Below are positions 14,531 through 28,184 of a stretch of DNA of 64,000 bases, piece by piece. The DNA is from Antedon mediterranea (taxonomy: Eukaryota; Echinodermata; Crinoidea; Comatulida; Antedonidae). The stretch is taken from assembly GCF_964355755.1 (NCBI RefSeq), contig NC_092679.1, forward strand, positions 9,972,932 to 10,036,931, written 5' to 3'. A model generated the notes under the pieces. That model was not told where the DNA came from and did not search any database. It saw nothing but the letters and a program-made list of their open reading frames with translations. Each line of letters begins with the position of its first letter. The first letter of the stretch is position 1. The position numbers and the translations under genes are program-made.

Positions 14531-17500
14531 TTAGAGGGGGAGAGATAGATCAGCGAGTGAGAGAGAGATAGATCAGAGAGAGATAGATCAGCGAGAGAGA
14601 GATAGATCAGCGAGAGAGAGATAGATTAGCAAGAGAGAGATAGATCAGCGAGAGAGAGAGAGATCAGCGAGAGAGAGAGAGAGAGATCAGCGAGAGAGAT
14701 AGATCAGCGAGAGAGAGATAGATCAGCGAGAGAGAGAGAGATCAGCGAGAGAGAGATAGATCAGCGAGAGAGAGATAGATCAGCGAGAGAGAGATAGATC
14801 AGCGAGAGAGAGATAGATAGATCAGCGAGAGAGAGATAGATCAGCGAGAGAGATATAGATCAGCGAGAGAGAGAAAGATCAGCGAGAGATAGATAGATCA
14901 GCGAGAGAGAGAGATAGATCAGCAAGAGAGAGATAGATCAGCGAGAGAGAGAGATAGATCAGCGAGAGCGAGATAGATTAGCGAGAGAGAGATAGATCAG
15001 CGAGAGAGAGATAGATCAGCGAGAGAGAGATAGATCAGCGAGAGAGATAGATCAGCGAGAGAGAGAGATAGATCAGCGAGAGAGAGAGAGAGAGATAGAT
15101 CTGCGAGAGAGAGAAAGATCAGCGAGAGAGAGATAGGTCAGCGACAGAGAGATAGATCAGCGAGAGAGAGATAGATCAGCGAGAGAGATATAGATCAGCG
15201 AGAGAGAGATAGATCAGCGAGAGAGAGATAGATCAGCGAGAGAGAGATAGATAGATCAGCGAGGGAGAGATAGATCAGCGAGAGAGATATAGATCAACGA
15301 GAGAGAGATAGATCAGCGAGAGATAGATAGATCAGCGAGAGAGAGATAGATCAGCGAGAGAGAGATAGATCAGCGAGAGAGAGAGATAGATCAGCGAGAG
15401 AGAGAAAGATCAGCGAGAGAGAGATAGATCAGCGACAGAGAGATAGATCAGCGAGAGAGAGATAGATCAGCGAGAGAGAGATAGATCAGCGAGAGAGAGA
15501 AAGATCAGTGAGAGAGAGATAGATCAGCGACAGAGAGATAGATCAGCGAGAGAGAGATAGATCAGCGAGAGAGAGAGATAGATCAGCGAGAGAGAGAGAG
15601 ATAGATCAGCGAGAGAGAGAGAGAGAGATAGATCAGCGAGAGAGAGAAAGATCAGCGAGAGAGAGATAGGTCAGCGACAGAGAGATAGATCAGCGAGAGA
15701 GAGATAGATCAGCGAGAGAGATATAGATCAGCGAGAGAGAGATAGATCAGCGAGAGAGAGATAGATCAGCGAGAGAGAGATAGATAGATCAGCGAGAGAG
15801 AGATAGATAGATCAGCGAGAGAGATAGATAGATCAGCGAGAGAGAGATAGATGAGCGAGAGAGAGATAGATCAGCGAGAGAGAGATAGATCAGCGAGAGA
15901 AAGAGAGAGATAGATAAGCGAGAGAGAGATAGATCAGCGAGAGAGAGATAGATCAGCGAGAGGGAGAGATAGATCAGCGAGAGAGAGATAGATCAGCGAG
16001 AGAGATAGATCAGCGAGAGAGATAAATCAGCGAGAGAGAGATAGATCAGCGAGAGAGAAATAGATCAGCGAGAGAGAGAGATGGATCAGCAAGAGAGAAA
16101 GATAGATCAGCGAGATAGAGAAAGATCTGCGAGAGAGAGATAGATCAGCGAGAGAGAGATAGATCAGCGAGAGCGAGATAGATTAGCGAGAGAGATAGAT
16201 CAGCGAGAGAGAGAGAGAGATAGATCAGCGAGAAAGAGATAGATCAGCGAGAGAGATAGATAGATCAGCGAGAGAGAGAGAGGGAGAGAGAGATAGATCA
16301 GCGAGAGAGAGAGAGAGAGAGAGATAGATCAGCGAGAGAGAGAGAGATAGATCAGCGAGAGAGAGATAGATCAGCGAGAGAGAGATAGATCAGCGAGAGG
16401 GAGAGATAGATCAGCGAGAGAAAGATAGATCAGCGAGAGAGAGATAGATCAGCGAGAGAGAGATAGATCAGCGAGAGAGATAGATCAGCGAGAGAGAGAG
16501 ATAGATCAGCGAGAGAGAGAGAGAGAGAGAGAGATAGATCAGCGAGAGAGAGAAAGATCAGCGAGAGAGAGATAGGTCAGCGACAGAGAGATAGATCAGC
16601 GAGAGAGAGATAGATCAGCGAGAGAGATATAGATCAGCGAGAGAGAGATAGATCAGCGAGAGAGAGATAGATAGATCAGCGAGAGGGAGAGATAGATCAG
16701 CGAGAGAGAGATAGATCAGCGAGAGAGATAGATCAGCGAGAGAGATAAATCAGCGAGAGAGAGATAGATCAGCGAGAGAGAGATAGATCAGCGAGAGAGA
16801 GAGATGGATCAGCGAGAGAGAGAGATAGATCAGCGAGATAGAGAAAGATCTGCGAGAGAGAGATAGATCAGCGAGAGAGAGATAGATCAGCGAGAGAGAG
16901 ATAGATCAGCGAGAGAGAGAGAGAGAAATAGATCAGCGAGATAGAGAAAGATCAGCGAGAGAGAGATAGATCAGCAACAGAGAGATAGATCAGCGAGAGA
17001 GATATAGATCAGCGAGAGAGATATAGATCAGCGAGAGAGAGATAGATCAGCGAGAGAGATAGATAGATCAGCGTGAGAGAGATAGATCAGCGAGAAAGAG
17101 AGAGATAGATCAGCGAGAGAGAGATAGATCAGCGAGAGAGAGATAGATAAGCGAGAGGGAGAGATAGATCAGCGAGAGAGATATAGATCAGCGAGAGAGA
17201 GATAGATCAGCGAGAGAGAGATAGATCAGCGAGAGAAAGATAGATCAGCGAGAGAGAGAGAGAGAGATAGATCAGCGAGAGAGAGAGATAGATCAGCGAG
17301 AGAGAGAAATAACAGCGAGAGAGAGATAGATCAGCGACAGAGAGATAGATCAGCGAGAGAGAGATAGATCAGCGAGAGAGAGAGAGATCAGCAACAGAGA
17401 GATAGATCAGCGAGAGAGATATAGATCAGCGAGAGAGATATAGATCAGCGAGAGAGAGATAGATCAGCGAGAGAGATAGATAGATCAGCGTGAGAGAGAT

Positions 17501-20500
17501 AGATCAGCGAGAGAGAGAGAGATAGATCAGCGAGAGAGAGATAGATCAGCGAGAGAGAGATAGATAAGCGAGAGGGAGAGATAGATCAGCGAGAGAGATA
17601 TAGATCAGCGAGAGAGAGATAGATCAGCGAGAGAGAGATAGATCAGCGAGAGAGAGATAGATCAGCGAGAGAGAGAGAGATAGATCAGCGAGAGAGAGAG
17701 ATAGATCAGCGAGAGAGAGAAATAACAGCGAGAGAGAGATAGATCAGCGACAGAGAGATAGATCAGCGAGAGAGAGATAGATCAGCGAGAGAGAGAGAGA
17801 TCAGCGAGAGAGAGAGATAGATCAGCGAGAGAGAGATAGATAGATCAGCGAGAGAGAGATAGATAGATCAGCGAGAGAGAGATAGATAGATGAGCGAGAG
17901 AGAGATAGATCAGCGAGAGAGAGATAGATCAGCGAGAGAGAGAGAGAGATAGATAAGCGAGAGAGAGAGATAGATCAGCGAGAGAGAGAAAGATCAGCGA
18001 GAGAGAGATAGATCAGCGACAGAAAGATAGATCAGCGAGAGAGAGATAGATCAGCGAGAGAGAGATAGATCAGCGAGAGAGAGATAGATAGATCAGCGAG
18101 AGAGAGATAGATAGATCAGCGAGAGAGAGATAGATCAGCGAGAGAGAGATAGATAGATCAGCGAGAGAGAGATAGGTCAGCGAGAGAGAGATAGATCAGC
18201 GAGAGAGAGATAGATCAGCGAGAGAGAGAGAGATAGATCAGCGAGAGAGAGATAGATCAGCGAGAGAGAGATAGATCAGCGAGAGAGAGAGAGATCAGCG
18301 AGAGAGAGATAGATCAGCGAGAAAGAGAGAGATAGATCAGCGAGAGAGAGATAGATCAGCGAGAGAGAGATAGATAGATCAGCGAGAGAGAGATAGATCA
18401 GCGAAAGAGAGATAGATAGATCAGCGAGAGAGAGATAGATCAGCGAGAGAGATAGATTAGCGAGAGAGTGAGATAGATAAGCGAGAGAGAGAAAGATCAG
18501 CGAGAGAGAGATAGATCAGCGAGAGAGAGATAGATCAGCGAGAGAGAGATTGATCAGCGAGAAAGAGATAGATCAGCGAGAGAGATAGAAAGATCAGCGA
18601 GAGAGAGATAGATCAGCGAGAGAGAGAGAGAGAGATAGATCAGCCAGAGAGAGAGAGATAGATCAGCGAGAGAGAGATAGATCAGCGAGAGAGAGATAGA
18701 TCAGCGAGAGGGAGAGATAGATCAGCGAGAGAGATATAGATCAGCGAGAGAGAGATAGATCAGCGAGAGAGAGATAGATCAGCGAGAGAGAGATAGATCA
18801 GCGAGAGAGAGAGATAGATCAGCGAGAGAGAGAGATAGATCAGCGAGAGAGAGAAAGATCAGCGAGAGAGAGATAAATCAGCGACAGAGAGATAGATCAG
18901 CGAGAGAGAGATAGATCAGCGAGAGAGAGAGGGGTCAGCGAGAGAGAGAGAGATAGATCAGCGAGAGAGAGATAGATCAGCGAGAGAGAGATAGAAAGAT
19001 CAGCGAGAGAGAGATAGATAGATCAGCGAGAGAGAGATAGATCAGCGAAAAAGAGATAGATAGATCAGCGAGAGAGAGATAGATCAGCGAGAGAGATAGA
19101 TTAGCGAGAGAGAGAGAGATAGATAAGCGAGAGAGAGAAAGATCAGCGAGAGAGAGATAGATCAGCGAGAGAGAGATAGATCAGCGAGAGAGATAGATCA
19201 GCGAGAGAGAGAAATAGATCAGCGAGAGAGAGAGAGATAGATCAGCGAGAGAGAGATAGATCAGCGAGAGAATGATAGATAAGCGAGAGAGAGATAGATT
19301 AGCGAGAGAGAGATAGATCAGCGAGAGAGAGATAGATCAGCGAGAGGGAGAGATAGATCAGCGAGAGAAAGATAGATCAGCGAGAGAGAGATAGATCAGC
19401 GAGAGAGAGATAGATCAGCGAGAGAGATAGATCAGCGAGAGAGAGAGATAGATCAGCGAGAGAGAGAGAGAGAGATAGATCAGCGAGAGAGAGAAAGATC
19501 AGCGAGAGAGAGATAGGTCAGCGACAGAGAGATAGATCAGCGAGAGAGAGATAGATCAGCGAGAGAGATATAGATCAGCGAGAGAGAGATAGATCAGCGA
19601 GAGAGAGATAGATAGATCAGCGAGGGAGAGATAGATAAGCGAGAGAGATATAGATCAGCGAGAGAGAGATAGATCAGCGAGAGATAGATAGATCAGCGAG
19701 AGAGAGATAGATCAGCGAGAGAGAGATAGATCAGCGAGAGAGAGAGATAGATCAGCGAGAGAGAGAAAGATCAGCGAGAGAGAGATAGATCAGCGACAGA
19801 GAGATAGATCAGCGAGAGAGCAAGATAGATCAGCGAGAGAGAGATAGATCAGCGAGAGAGAGAAAGATCAGTGAGAGAGAGATAGATCAGCGACAGAGAG
19901 ATAGATCAGCGACAGAGAGATAGATCAGCGAGAGAGAGAGAGAGGTCAGCGAGAGAGAGAGATATAGATCAGCGAGAGAGAGATAGATCAGCGAGAGAGA
20001 GATAGATAGATCAGCGAGAGAGATAGATTAGCGAGAGAGAGATAGATAGATGAGCGAGAGAGAGATAGATCAGCGAGAGAGAGATAGATCAGCGAGAGAG
20101 AGATAGATCAGCGACAGAGAGATAGATAGATCAGCGAGAGAGAGATAGATAGATCAGCGAGAGAGATAGATAGATCAGCGAGAGAGAGATAGACCAGCGA
20201 GAGAGAGATAGATCAGCGAGAGAGAGATAGATCAGCGAGAGAGAGAGAGATAGATAAGCGAGAGAGAGATAGATCAGCGAGAGAGAGATAGATCAGCGAG
20301 AGGGAGAGATAGATCAGCAAGAGAGAGATAGATCAGCGAGAGAGATAGATCAGCGAGAGAGATAAATCAGCGAGAGAGAGATAGATCAGCGAGAGAGAGA
20401 TAGATCAGCGAGAGAGAGAGATGGATCAGCGAGAGAGAGAGATAGATCAGCGAGATAGAGAAAGATCTGCGAGAGAGAGATAGATCAGCGAGAGAGAGAT

Positions 20501-23500
20501 AGATCAGCGAGAGAGAGATAGATCAGCGAGAGAGAGATAGATCAGCGAGAGAGAGAAATAGATCAGCGAGATAGAGAAAGATCAGCGAGAGAGAGATAGA
20601 TCAGCGACAGAGAGATAGATCAGCGACAGAGATATAGATCAGCGAGAGAGATATAGATCAGCGAGAGAGAGATAGATCAGCGAGAGAGATAGATAGATCA
20701 GCGTGAGAGAGATAGATCAGCGAGAGAGAGAGAGATAGATCAGCGAGAGAGAGATAGATCAGCGAGAGAGAGATAGATAAGCGAGAGGGAGAGATAGATC
20801 AGCGAGAGAGATATAGATCAGCGAGAGAGAGATAGATCAGCGAGAGAGAGATAGATCAGCGAGAGAGAGATAGATCAGCGAGAAAGAGAGAGATAGATCA
20901 GCGAGAGAGAGAGATAGATCAGCGAGAGAGAGAAATAACAGCGAGAGAGAGATAGATCAGCGACAGAGAGATAGATCAGCGAGAGAGAGATAGATCAGCG
21001 AGAGAGAGAGAGATCAGCGAGAGAGAGAGATAGATCAGCGAGAGAGAGATAGATCAGCGAGAGAGAGATAGATAGATCAGCGAGAGAGAGATAGATAGAT
21101 CAGCGAGAGAGAGATAGATAGATGAGCGAGAGAGAGATAGATCAGCGAGAGAGAGATAGATCAGCGAGAGAGAGAGAGAGATAGATAAGCGAGAGAGAGA
21201 GATAGATCAGCGAGAGAGAGAAAGATCAGCGAGAGAGAGATAGATCAGCGACAGAAAGATAGATCAGCGAGAGAGAGATAGATCAGCGAGAGAGAGATAG
21301 ATAGATCAGCGAGAGAGAGATAGATAGATCAGCGAGAGAGAGATAGATAGATCAGCGAGAGAGAGATAGATCAGCGAGAGAGAGATAGATAGATCAGCGA
21401 GAGAGAGATAGGTCAGCGAGAGAGAGATAGATCAGCGAGAGAGAGATAGATCAGCGAGAGAGAGATAGATCAGCGAGAGAGAGATAGATCAGCGAGAGAG
21501 AGATAGATCAGCGAGAGAGAGAGAGATCAGCGAGAGAGAGATAGATCAGCGAGAGAGAGAGAGATAGATCAGCGAGAGAGAGATAGATCAGCGAGAGAGA
21601 GATAGATAGATCAGCGAGAGAGAGATAGATCAGCGAAAGAGAGATAGATAGATCAGCGAGAGAGAGATAGATCAGCGAGAGAGATAGATTAGCGAGAGAG
21701 AGAGATTGATAAGCGAGAGAGAGAAAGATCAGCGAGAGAGAGATAGATCAGCGAGAGAGAGATAGATCAGCGAGAGAGAGATTGATCAGCGAGAAAGAGA
21801 TAGATCAGCGAGAGAGATAGAAAGATCAGCGAGAGAGAGATAGATCAGCGAGAGAGAGAGAGAGAGATAGATCAGCCAGAGAGAGAGAGATAGATCAGCG
21901 AGAGAGAGATAGATCAGCGAGAGAGAGATAGATCAGCGAGAGGGAGAGATAGATCAGCGAGAGAGATATAGATCAGCGAGAGAGAGATAGATCAGCGAGA
22001 GAGAGATAGATCAGCGAGAGAGAGATAGATCAGCGAGAGAGAGAGATAGATCAGCGAGAGAGAGAGATAGATCAGCGAGAGAGAGAAAGATCAGCGAGAG
22101 AGAGATAAATCAGCGACAGAGAGATAGATCAGCGAGAGAGAGATAGATCAGCGAGAGAGAGAGGGGTCAGCGAGAGAGAGAGAGATAGATCAGCGAGAGA
22201 GAGATAGATCAGCGAGAGAGAGATAGATAGATCAGCGAGAGAGAGATAGATAGATCAGCGAGAGAGAGATAGATCAGCGAAAAAGAGATAGATAGATCAG
22301 CGAGAGAGAGATAGATCAGCGAGAGAGATAGATTAGCGAGAGAGAGAGAGATAGATAAGCGAGAGAGAGAAAGATCAGCGAGAGAGAGATAGATCAGCGA
22401 GAGAGAGATAGATCAGCGAGAGAGATAGATCAGCGAGAGAGAGAAATAGATCAGCGAGAGAGAGAGAGATAGATCAGCGAGAGAGAGATAGATCAGCGAG
22501 AGAATGATAGATAAGCGAGAGAGAGATAGATTAGCGAGAGAGAGATAGATCAGCGAGAGAGAGATAGTTCAGCGAAAGAGAGAGATCAGCGAGAAAGAGA
22601 TAGATCAGCGACAGAGAGATAGATCAGCGACAGAGAGATAGATCAGCGAGAGAGATATAGATCAGCGAGAGAGATATAGATCAGCGAGAGAGAGATAGAT
22701 CAGCGAGAGAGATAGATAGATCAGCGTGAGAGAGATAGATCAGCGAGAGAGAGAGAGATAGATCAGCGAGAGAGAGATAGATCAGCGAGAGAGAGATAGA
22801 TAAGCGAGAGGGAGAGATAGATCAGCGAGAGAGATATAGATCAGCGAGAGAGAGATAGATCAGCGAGAGAGAGATAGATCAGCGAGAGAGAGATAGATCA
22901 GCGAGAGAGAGAGAGATAGATCAGCGAGAGAGAGAGATAGATCAGCGAGAGAGAGAAATAACAGCGAGAGAGAGATAGATCAGCGACAGAGAGATAGATC
23001 AGCGAGAGAGAGATAGATCAGCGAGAGAGAGAGAGATCAGCGAGAGAGAGAGATAGATCAGCGAGAGAGAGATAGATCAGCGAGAGAGAGATAGATAGAT
23101 CAGCGAGAGAGAGATAGATAGATCAGCGAGAGAGAGATAGATAGATGAGCGAGAGAGAGATAGATCAGCGAGAGAGAGATAGATCAGCGAGAGAGAGAGA
23201 GAGATAGATAAGCGAGAGAGAGAGATAGATCAGCGAGAGAGAGAAAGATCAGCGAGAGAGAGATAGATCAGCGACAGAAAGATAGGTCAGCGAGAGAGAG
23301 ATAGATCAGCGAGAGAGAGATAGATAGATCAGCGAGAGAGAGATAGATAGATCAGCGAGAGAGAGATAGATAGATCAGCGAGAGAGATAGATCAGCGAGA
23401 GAGAGATAGATAGATCAGCGAGAGAGAGATAGGTCAGCGAGAGAGAGATAGATCAGCGAGAGAGAGATAGATCAGCGAGAGAGAGAGAGATAGATCAGCG

Positions 23501-24503
23501 AGAGAGAGATAGATCAGCGAGAGAGAGATAGATCAGCGAGAGAGAGAGAGATCAGCGAGAGAGAGATAGATCAGCGAGAGAGAGAGAGATAGATCAGCGA
23601 GAGAGAGATAGATCAGCGAGAGAGAGATAGATAGATCAGCGAGAGAGAGATAGATCAGCGAAAGAGAGATAGATAGATCAGCGAGAGAGAGATAGATCAG
23701 CGAGAGAGATAGATTAGCGAGAGAGAGAGATAGATAAGCGAGAGAGAGAAAGATCAGCGAGAGGGAGAGATAGATCAGCGAGAGAGATATAGATCAGCGA
23801 GAGAGAGATAGATCAGCGAGAGAGAGATAGATCAGCGAGAGAGAGATAGATCAGCGAGAGAGAGAGATAGATCAGCGAGAGAGAGAGATAGATCAGCGAG
23901 AGAGAGAAAGATCAGCGAGAGAGAGATAAATCAGCGACAGAGAGATAGATCAGCGAGAGAGAGATAGATCAGCGAGAGAGAGAGGGGTCAGCGAGAGAGA
24001 GAGAGATAGATCAGCGAGAGAGAGATAGATCAGCGAGAGAGAGATAGATAGATCAGCGAGAGAGAGATAGATAGATCAGCGAGAGAGAGATAGATCAGCG
24101 AAAAAGAGATAGATAGATCAGCGAGAGAGAGATAGATCAGCGAGAGAGATAGATTAGCGAGAGAGAGAGAGATAGATAAGCGAGAGAGAGAAAGATCAGC
24201 GAGAGAGAGATAGATCAGCGAGAGAGAGATAGATCAGCGAGAGAGATAGATCAGCGAGAGAGAGAAATAGATCAGCGAGAGAGAGAGAGATAGATCAGCG
24301 AGAGAGAGATAGATCAGCGAGAGAATGATAGATAAGCGAGAGAGAGATAGATTAGCGAGAGAGAGATAGATCAGCGAGAGAGAGATAGTTCAGCGAAAGA
24401 GAGAGATCAGCGAGAAAGAGAGATAGATCAGCGAGACAGAGATAGATCAGCGAGAGAGAGATAGATCAGCGAGAGAGAGATATATCAGCGAGAGAGAGAT
24501 AGA

Positions 24504-24540
<37 letters not shown>

Positions 24541-24784
24541 AGCGAGAGAGAGAGAGATAGATCAGCGAGAGAGAGAGATAGATCAGTGAGAGAGAGAGAG
24601 ATAGATCAGCGAGAGAGAGTGAGAGAGATAGATCAGCGAGAGAGAGATAGATCAGCGAGAGAGAGATAGATCAGCGAAAGAGAGAGATCAGCGAGAAAGA
24701 AAGATAGGTCAGCGAGACAGAGATAGATCAGCGAGAGAGAGATAGATCAGCGAGAGAGAGATATATCAGCGAGAGAGAGATAGA

Positions 24785-24821
<37 letters not shown>

Positions 24822-27800
24822 AGCGAGAGAGAGAGAGAGATAGATCAGCGAGAGAGAGAGATAGATCAGTGAGAGAGAGAGAGATAGATCAGCGAGAGAG
24901 AGTGAGAGAGATAGATCAGCGAGAGAGAGATAGATCAGCGAGAGAGAGATAGATAGATCAGCGAGAGAGAGAGAGATAGATAGATCAGCGAGAAAGAGAT
25001 AGATAGATCAGCGAGAGAGAGATAGATCAGCGAGAGAGAGATAGATAGATCAGCGAGAGAGAGAGAGATAGGTCAGCGAGAGAGAGATAGATCAGCGAGA
25101 GAGATAGATAGATCAGCGAGAGGGAGATAGATCAGCGAGAGAGAGAGAGAGAGATAGATCAGCGAGAGAGAGTGAGATAGATCAGCGAGAGAGAGAGATA
25201 GATCAGCGAGAGAGAGATAGATCCGCGAAAGAGATAGACCAGCGAGAGAGAGATAGATCAGCGAGAGAGATAGATCAGCGAGAGAGAGAGATAGATCAGC
25301 GAGAGAGAGAGAGATAGATGAGCGAGAGAGAGAAAGATCAGCGAGAGAGAGATAGATCAGCGAGAGAGAGATAGATCAGCGAGAGAGAGATAGATAGATC
25401 AGCGAGAGAGAGATAGATAGATCAGCGAGAGAGATAGATAGATGAGCAAGAGAGAGATAGATGAGCGAGAGAGAGATAGATCAGCGAGAGAGAGATAGAT
25501 CAGCGAGAGAGAGAGAGAGAGATAGATAAGCGAGAGAGAGATAGATCAGCGAGAGAGAGGTAGATCAGCGAGAGGGAGAGATAGATCAGCGAGAGAGAGA
25601 TAGATCAGCGAGAGAGATAGATCAGCGAGAGAGATAAATCAGCGAGAGAGAGATAGATCAGCGAGAGAGAGATAGATCAGCGAGAGAGAGAGATGGATCA
25701 GCGAGAGAGAGAGATAGATCAGCGAGATAGAGAAAGATCTGCGAGAGAGAGATAGATCAGCGAGAGAGAGATAGATCAGCGAGAGAGAGATAGATCAGCG
25801 AGAGAGTGATAGATCAGCGAGAGAGAGAGAGAGAAATAGATCACCGAGATAGAGAAAGATCAGCGAGAGAGAGATAGATCAGCGACAGAGAGATAGATCA
25901 GCGAGAGAGATATAGATCAGCGAGAGAGATATAGATCAGCGAGAGAGAGATAGGTCAGCGAGAGATAGATAGATCAGCGAGAGAGAGATAGATCAGCGAG
26001 AGAGAGAGAGAGATAGATCAGCGAGAAAGAGATAGATCAGCGAGAGAGATAGATAGATCAGCGTGAGAGAGATAGATCAGCGAGAGAGAGAGAGATAGAT
26101 CAGCGAGAGAGAGAGAGATAGATCAGCGAGAGAGAGATAGATCAGCGAGAGGGAGAGATAGATCAGCGAGAGAGATATAGATCAGCGAGAGAGAGATAGA
26201 TCAGCGAGAGAAAGATAGATCAGCGAGAGAGAGATAGATCAGCGAGAGAGAGAGAGATAGATCAGCGAGAGAGAGAGATAGATCAGCGAGAGAGAGAAAG
26301 ATCAGCGAGAGAGAGATAGATCAGCGACAGAGAGATAGATCAGCGAGAGAGAGATAGATCAGCGAGAGAGAGAGAGATCAGCGAGAGAGAGAGATAGATC
26401 AGCGAGAGAGAGATAGATCAGCGAGAGAGAGATAGATAGATCAGCGAGAGAGAGATAGATAGATCAGCGAGAGAGAGATAGATAGATGAGCGAGAGAGAG
26501 ATAGATCAGCGAGAGAGAGAGAGAGATAGATAAGCGAGAGAGAGAGATAGATCAGCGAGAGAGAGAAAGATCAGCGAGAGAGAGATAGATCAGCGACAGA
26601 GAGATAGATCAGCGAGAGAGAGATAGATCAGCGAGAGAGAGATAGATAGATCAGTGAGAGAGAGATAGATAGATCAGCGAGAGAGAGATAGATAGATCAG
26701 CGAGAGAGAGATAGATCAGCGAGAGAGAGATAGATAGATCAGCGAGAGAGAGATAGATCAGCGAGAGAGAGATAGATCAGCGAGAGAGAGAGAGATAGAT
26801 CAGCGAGAGAGAGACAGATCAGCGAGAGAGAGATAGATCAGCGAGAGAGAGAGAGATCAGCGAGAGAGAGAGATAGATCAGCGAGAGAGAGAGAGATAGA
26901 TCACCGAGAGAGAGATAGATCAGCGAGAGAGAGATAGATAGATCAGCGAGAGAGAGATAGATAGATCAGCGAGAGAGAGATAGATCAGCGAAAGAGAGAT
27001 AGATAGATCAGCGAGAGAGAGATAGATCAGCGAGAGAGATAGATTAGCGAGAGAGAGAGAGATAGATAAGCGAGAGAGAGAAAGATCAGCGAGAGAGAGA
27101 TAGATCAGCGAGAGAGAGATTGATCAGCGAGAAAGAGATAGATCAGCGAGAGAGATAGATAGATCAGCGAGAGAGAGATAGATCAGCGAGAGAGAGAGAG
27201 AGATAGATCAGCCAGAGAGAGAGAGATAGATCAGCGAGAGAGAGATAGATCAGCGAGAGAGAGATAGATCAGCGAGAGGGAGAGATAGATCAGCGAGAGA
27301 GATATAGATCAGCGAGAGAGAGATAGATCAGCGAGAGAGAGATAGATCAGCGAGAGAGAGATAGATCAGCGAGAGAGAGAGATAGATCAGCGAGAGAGAG
27401 AGATAGATCAGCGAGAGAGAGAAAGATCAGCGAGAGAGAGATAAATCAGCGACAGAGAGATAGATCAGCGAGAGAGAGATAGATCAGCGAGAGAGAGAGG
27501 GGTCAGCGAGAGAGAGAGAGATAGATCAGCGAGAGAGAGATAGATCAGCGAGAGAGAGATAGATAGATCAGCGAGAGAGAGATAGATAGATCAGCGAGAG
27601 AGAGATAGATCAGCGAAAAAGAGATAGATAGATCAGCGAGAGAGAGATAGATCAGCGAGAGAGATAGATTAGCGAGAGAGAGAGATAGATAAGCGAGAGA
27701 GAGAAAGATCAGCGAGAGAGAGATAGATCAGCGAGAGAGAGATAGATCAGCGAGAGAGATAGATCAGCGAGAGAGAGAAATAGATCAGCGAGAGAGAGAG

Positions 27801-28016
27801 AGATAGATCAGCGAGAGAGAGATAGATCAGCGAGAGAATGATAGATAAGCGAGAGAGAGATAGATTAGCGAGAGAGAGATAGATCAGCGAGAGAGAGATA
27901 GATCAGCGAAAGAGAGAGATCAGCGAGAAAGAGAGATAGATCAGCGAGACAGAGATAGATCAGCGAGAGAGAGATAGATCAGCGAGAGAGAGATATATCA
28001 GCGAGAGAGAGATAGA

Positions 28017-28052
<36 letters not shown>

Positions 28053-28184
28053 GCGAGAGAGAGAGAGATAGATCAGCGAGAGAGAGAGATAGATCAGTGA
28101 GAGAGAGAGAGATAGATCAGCGAGAGAGAGTGAGAGAGATAGATCAGCGCGAGAGAGATAGATCAGCGAGAGAGAGATAGATCA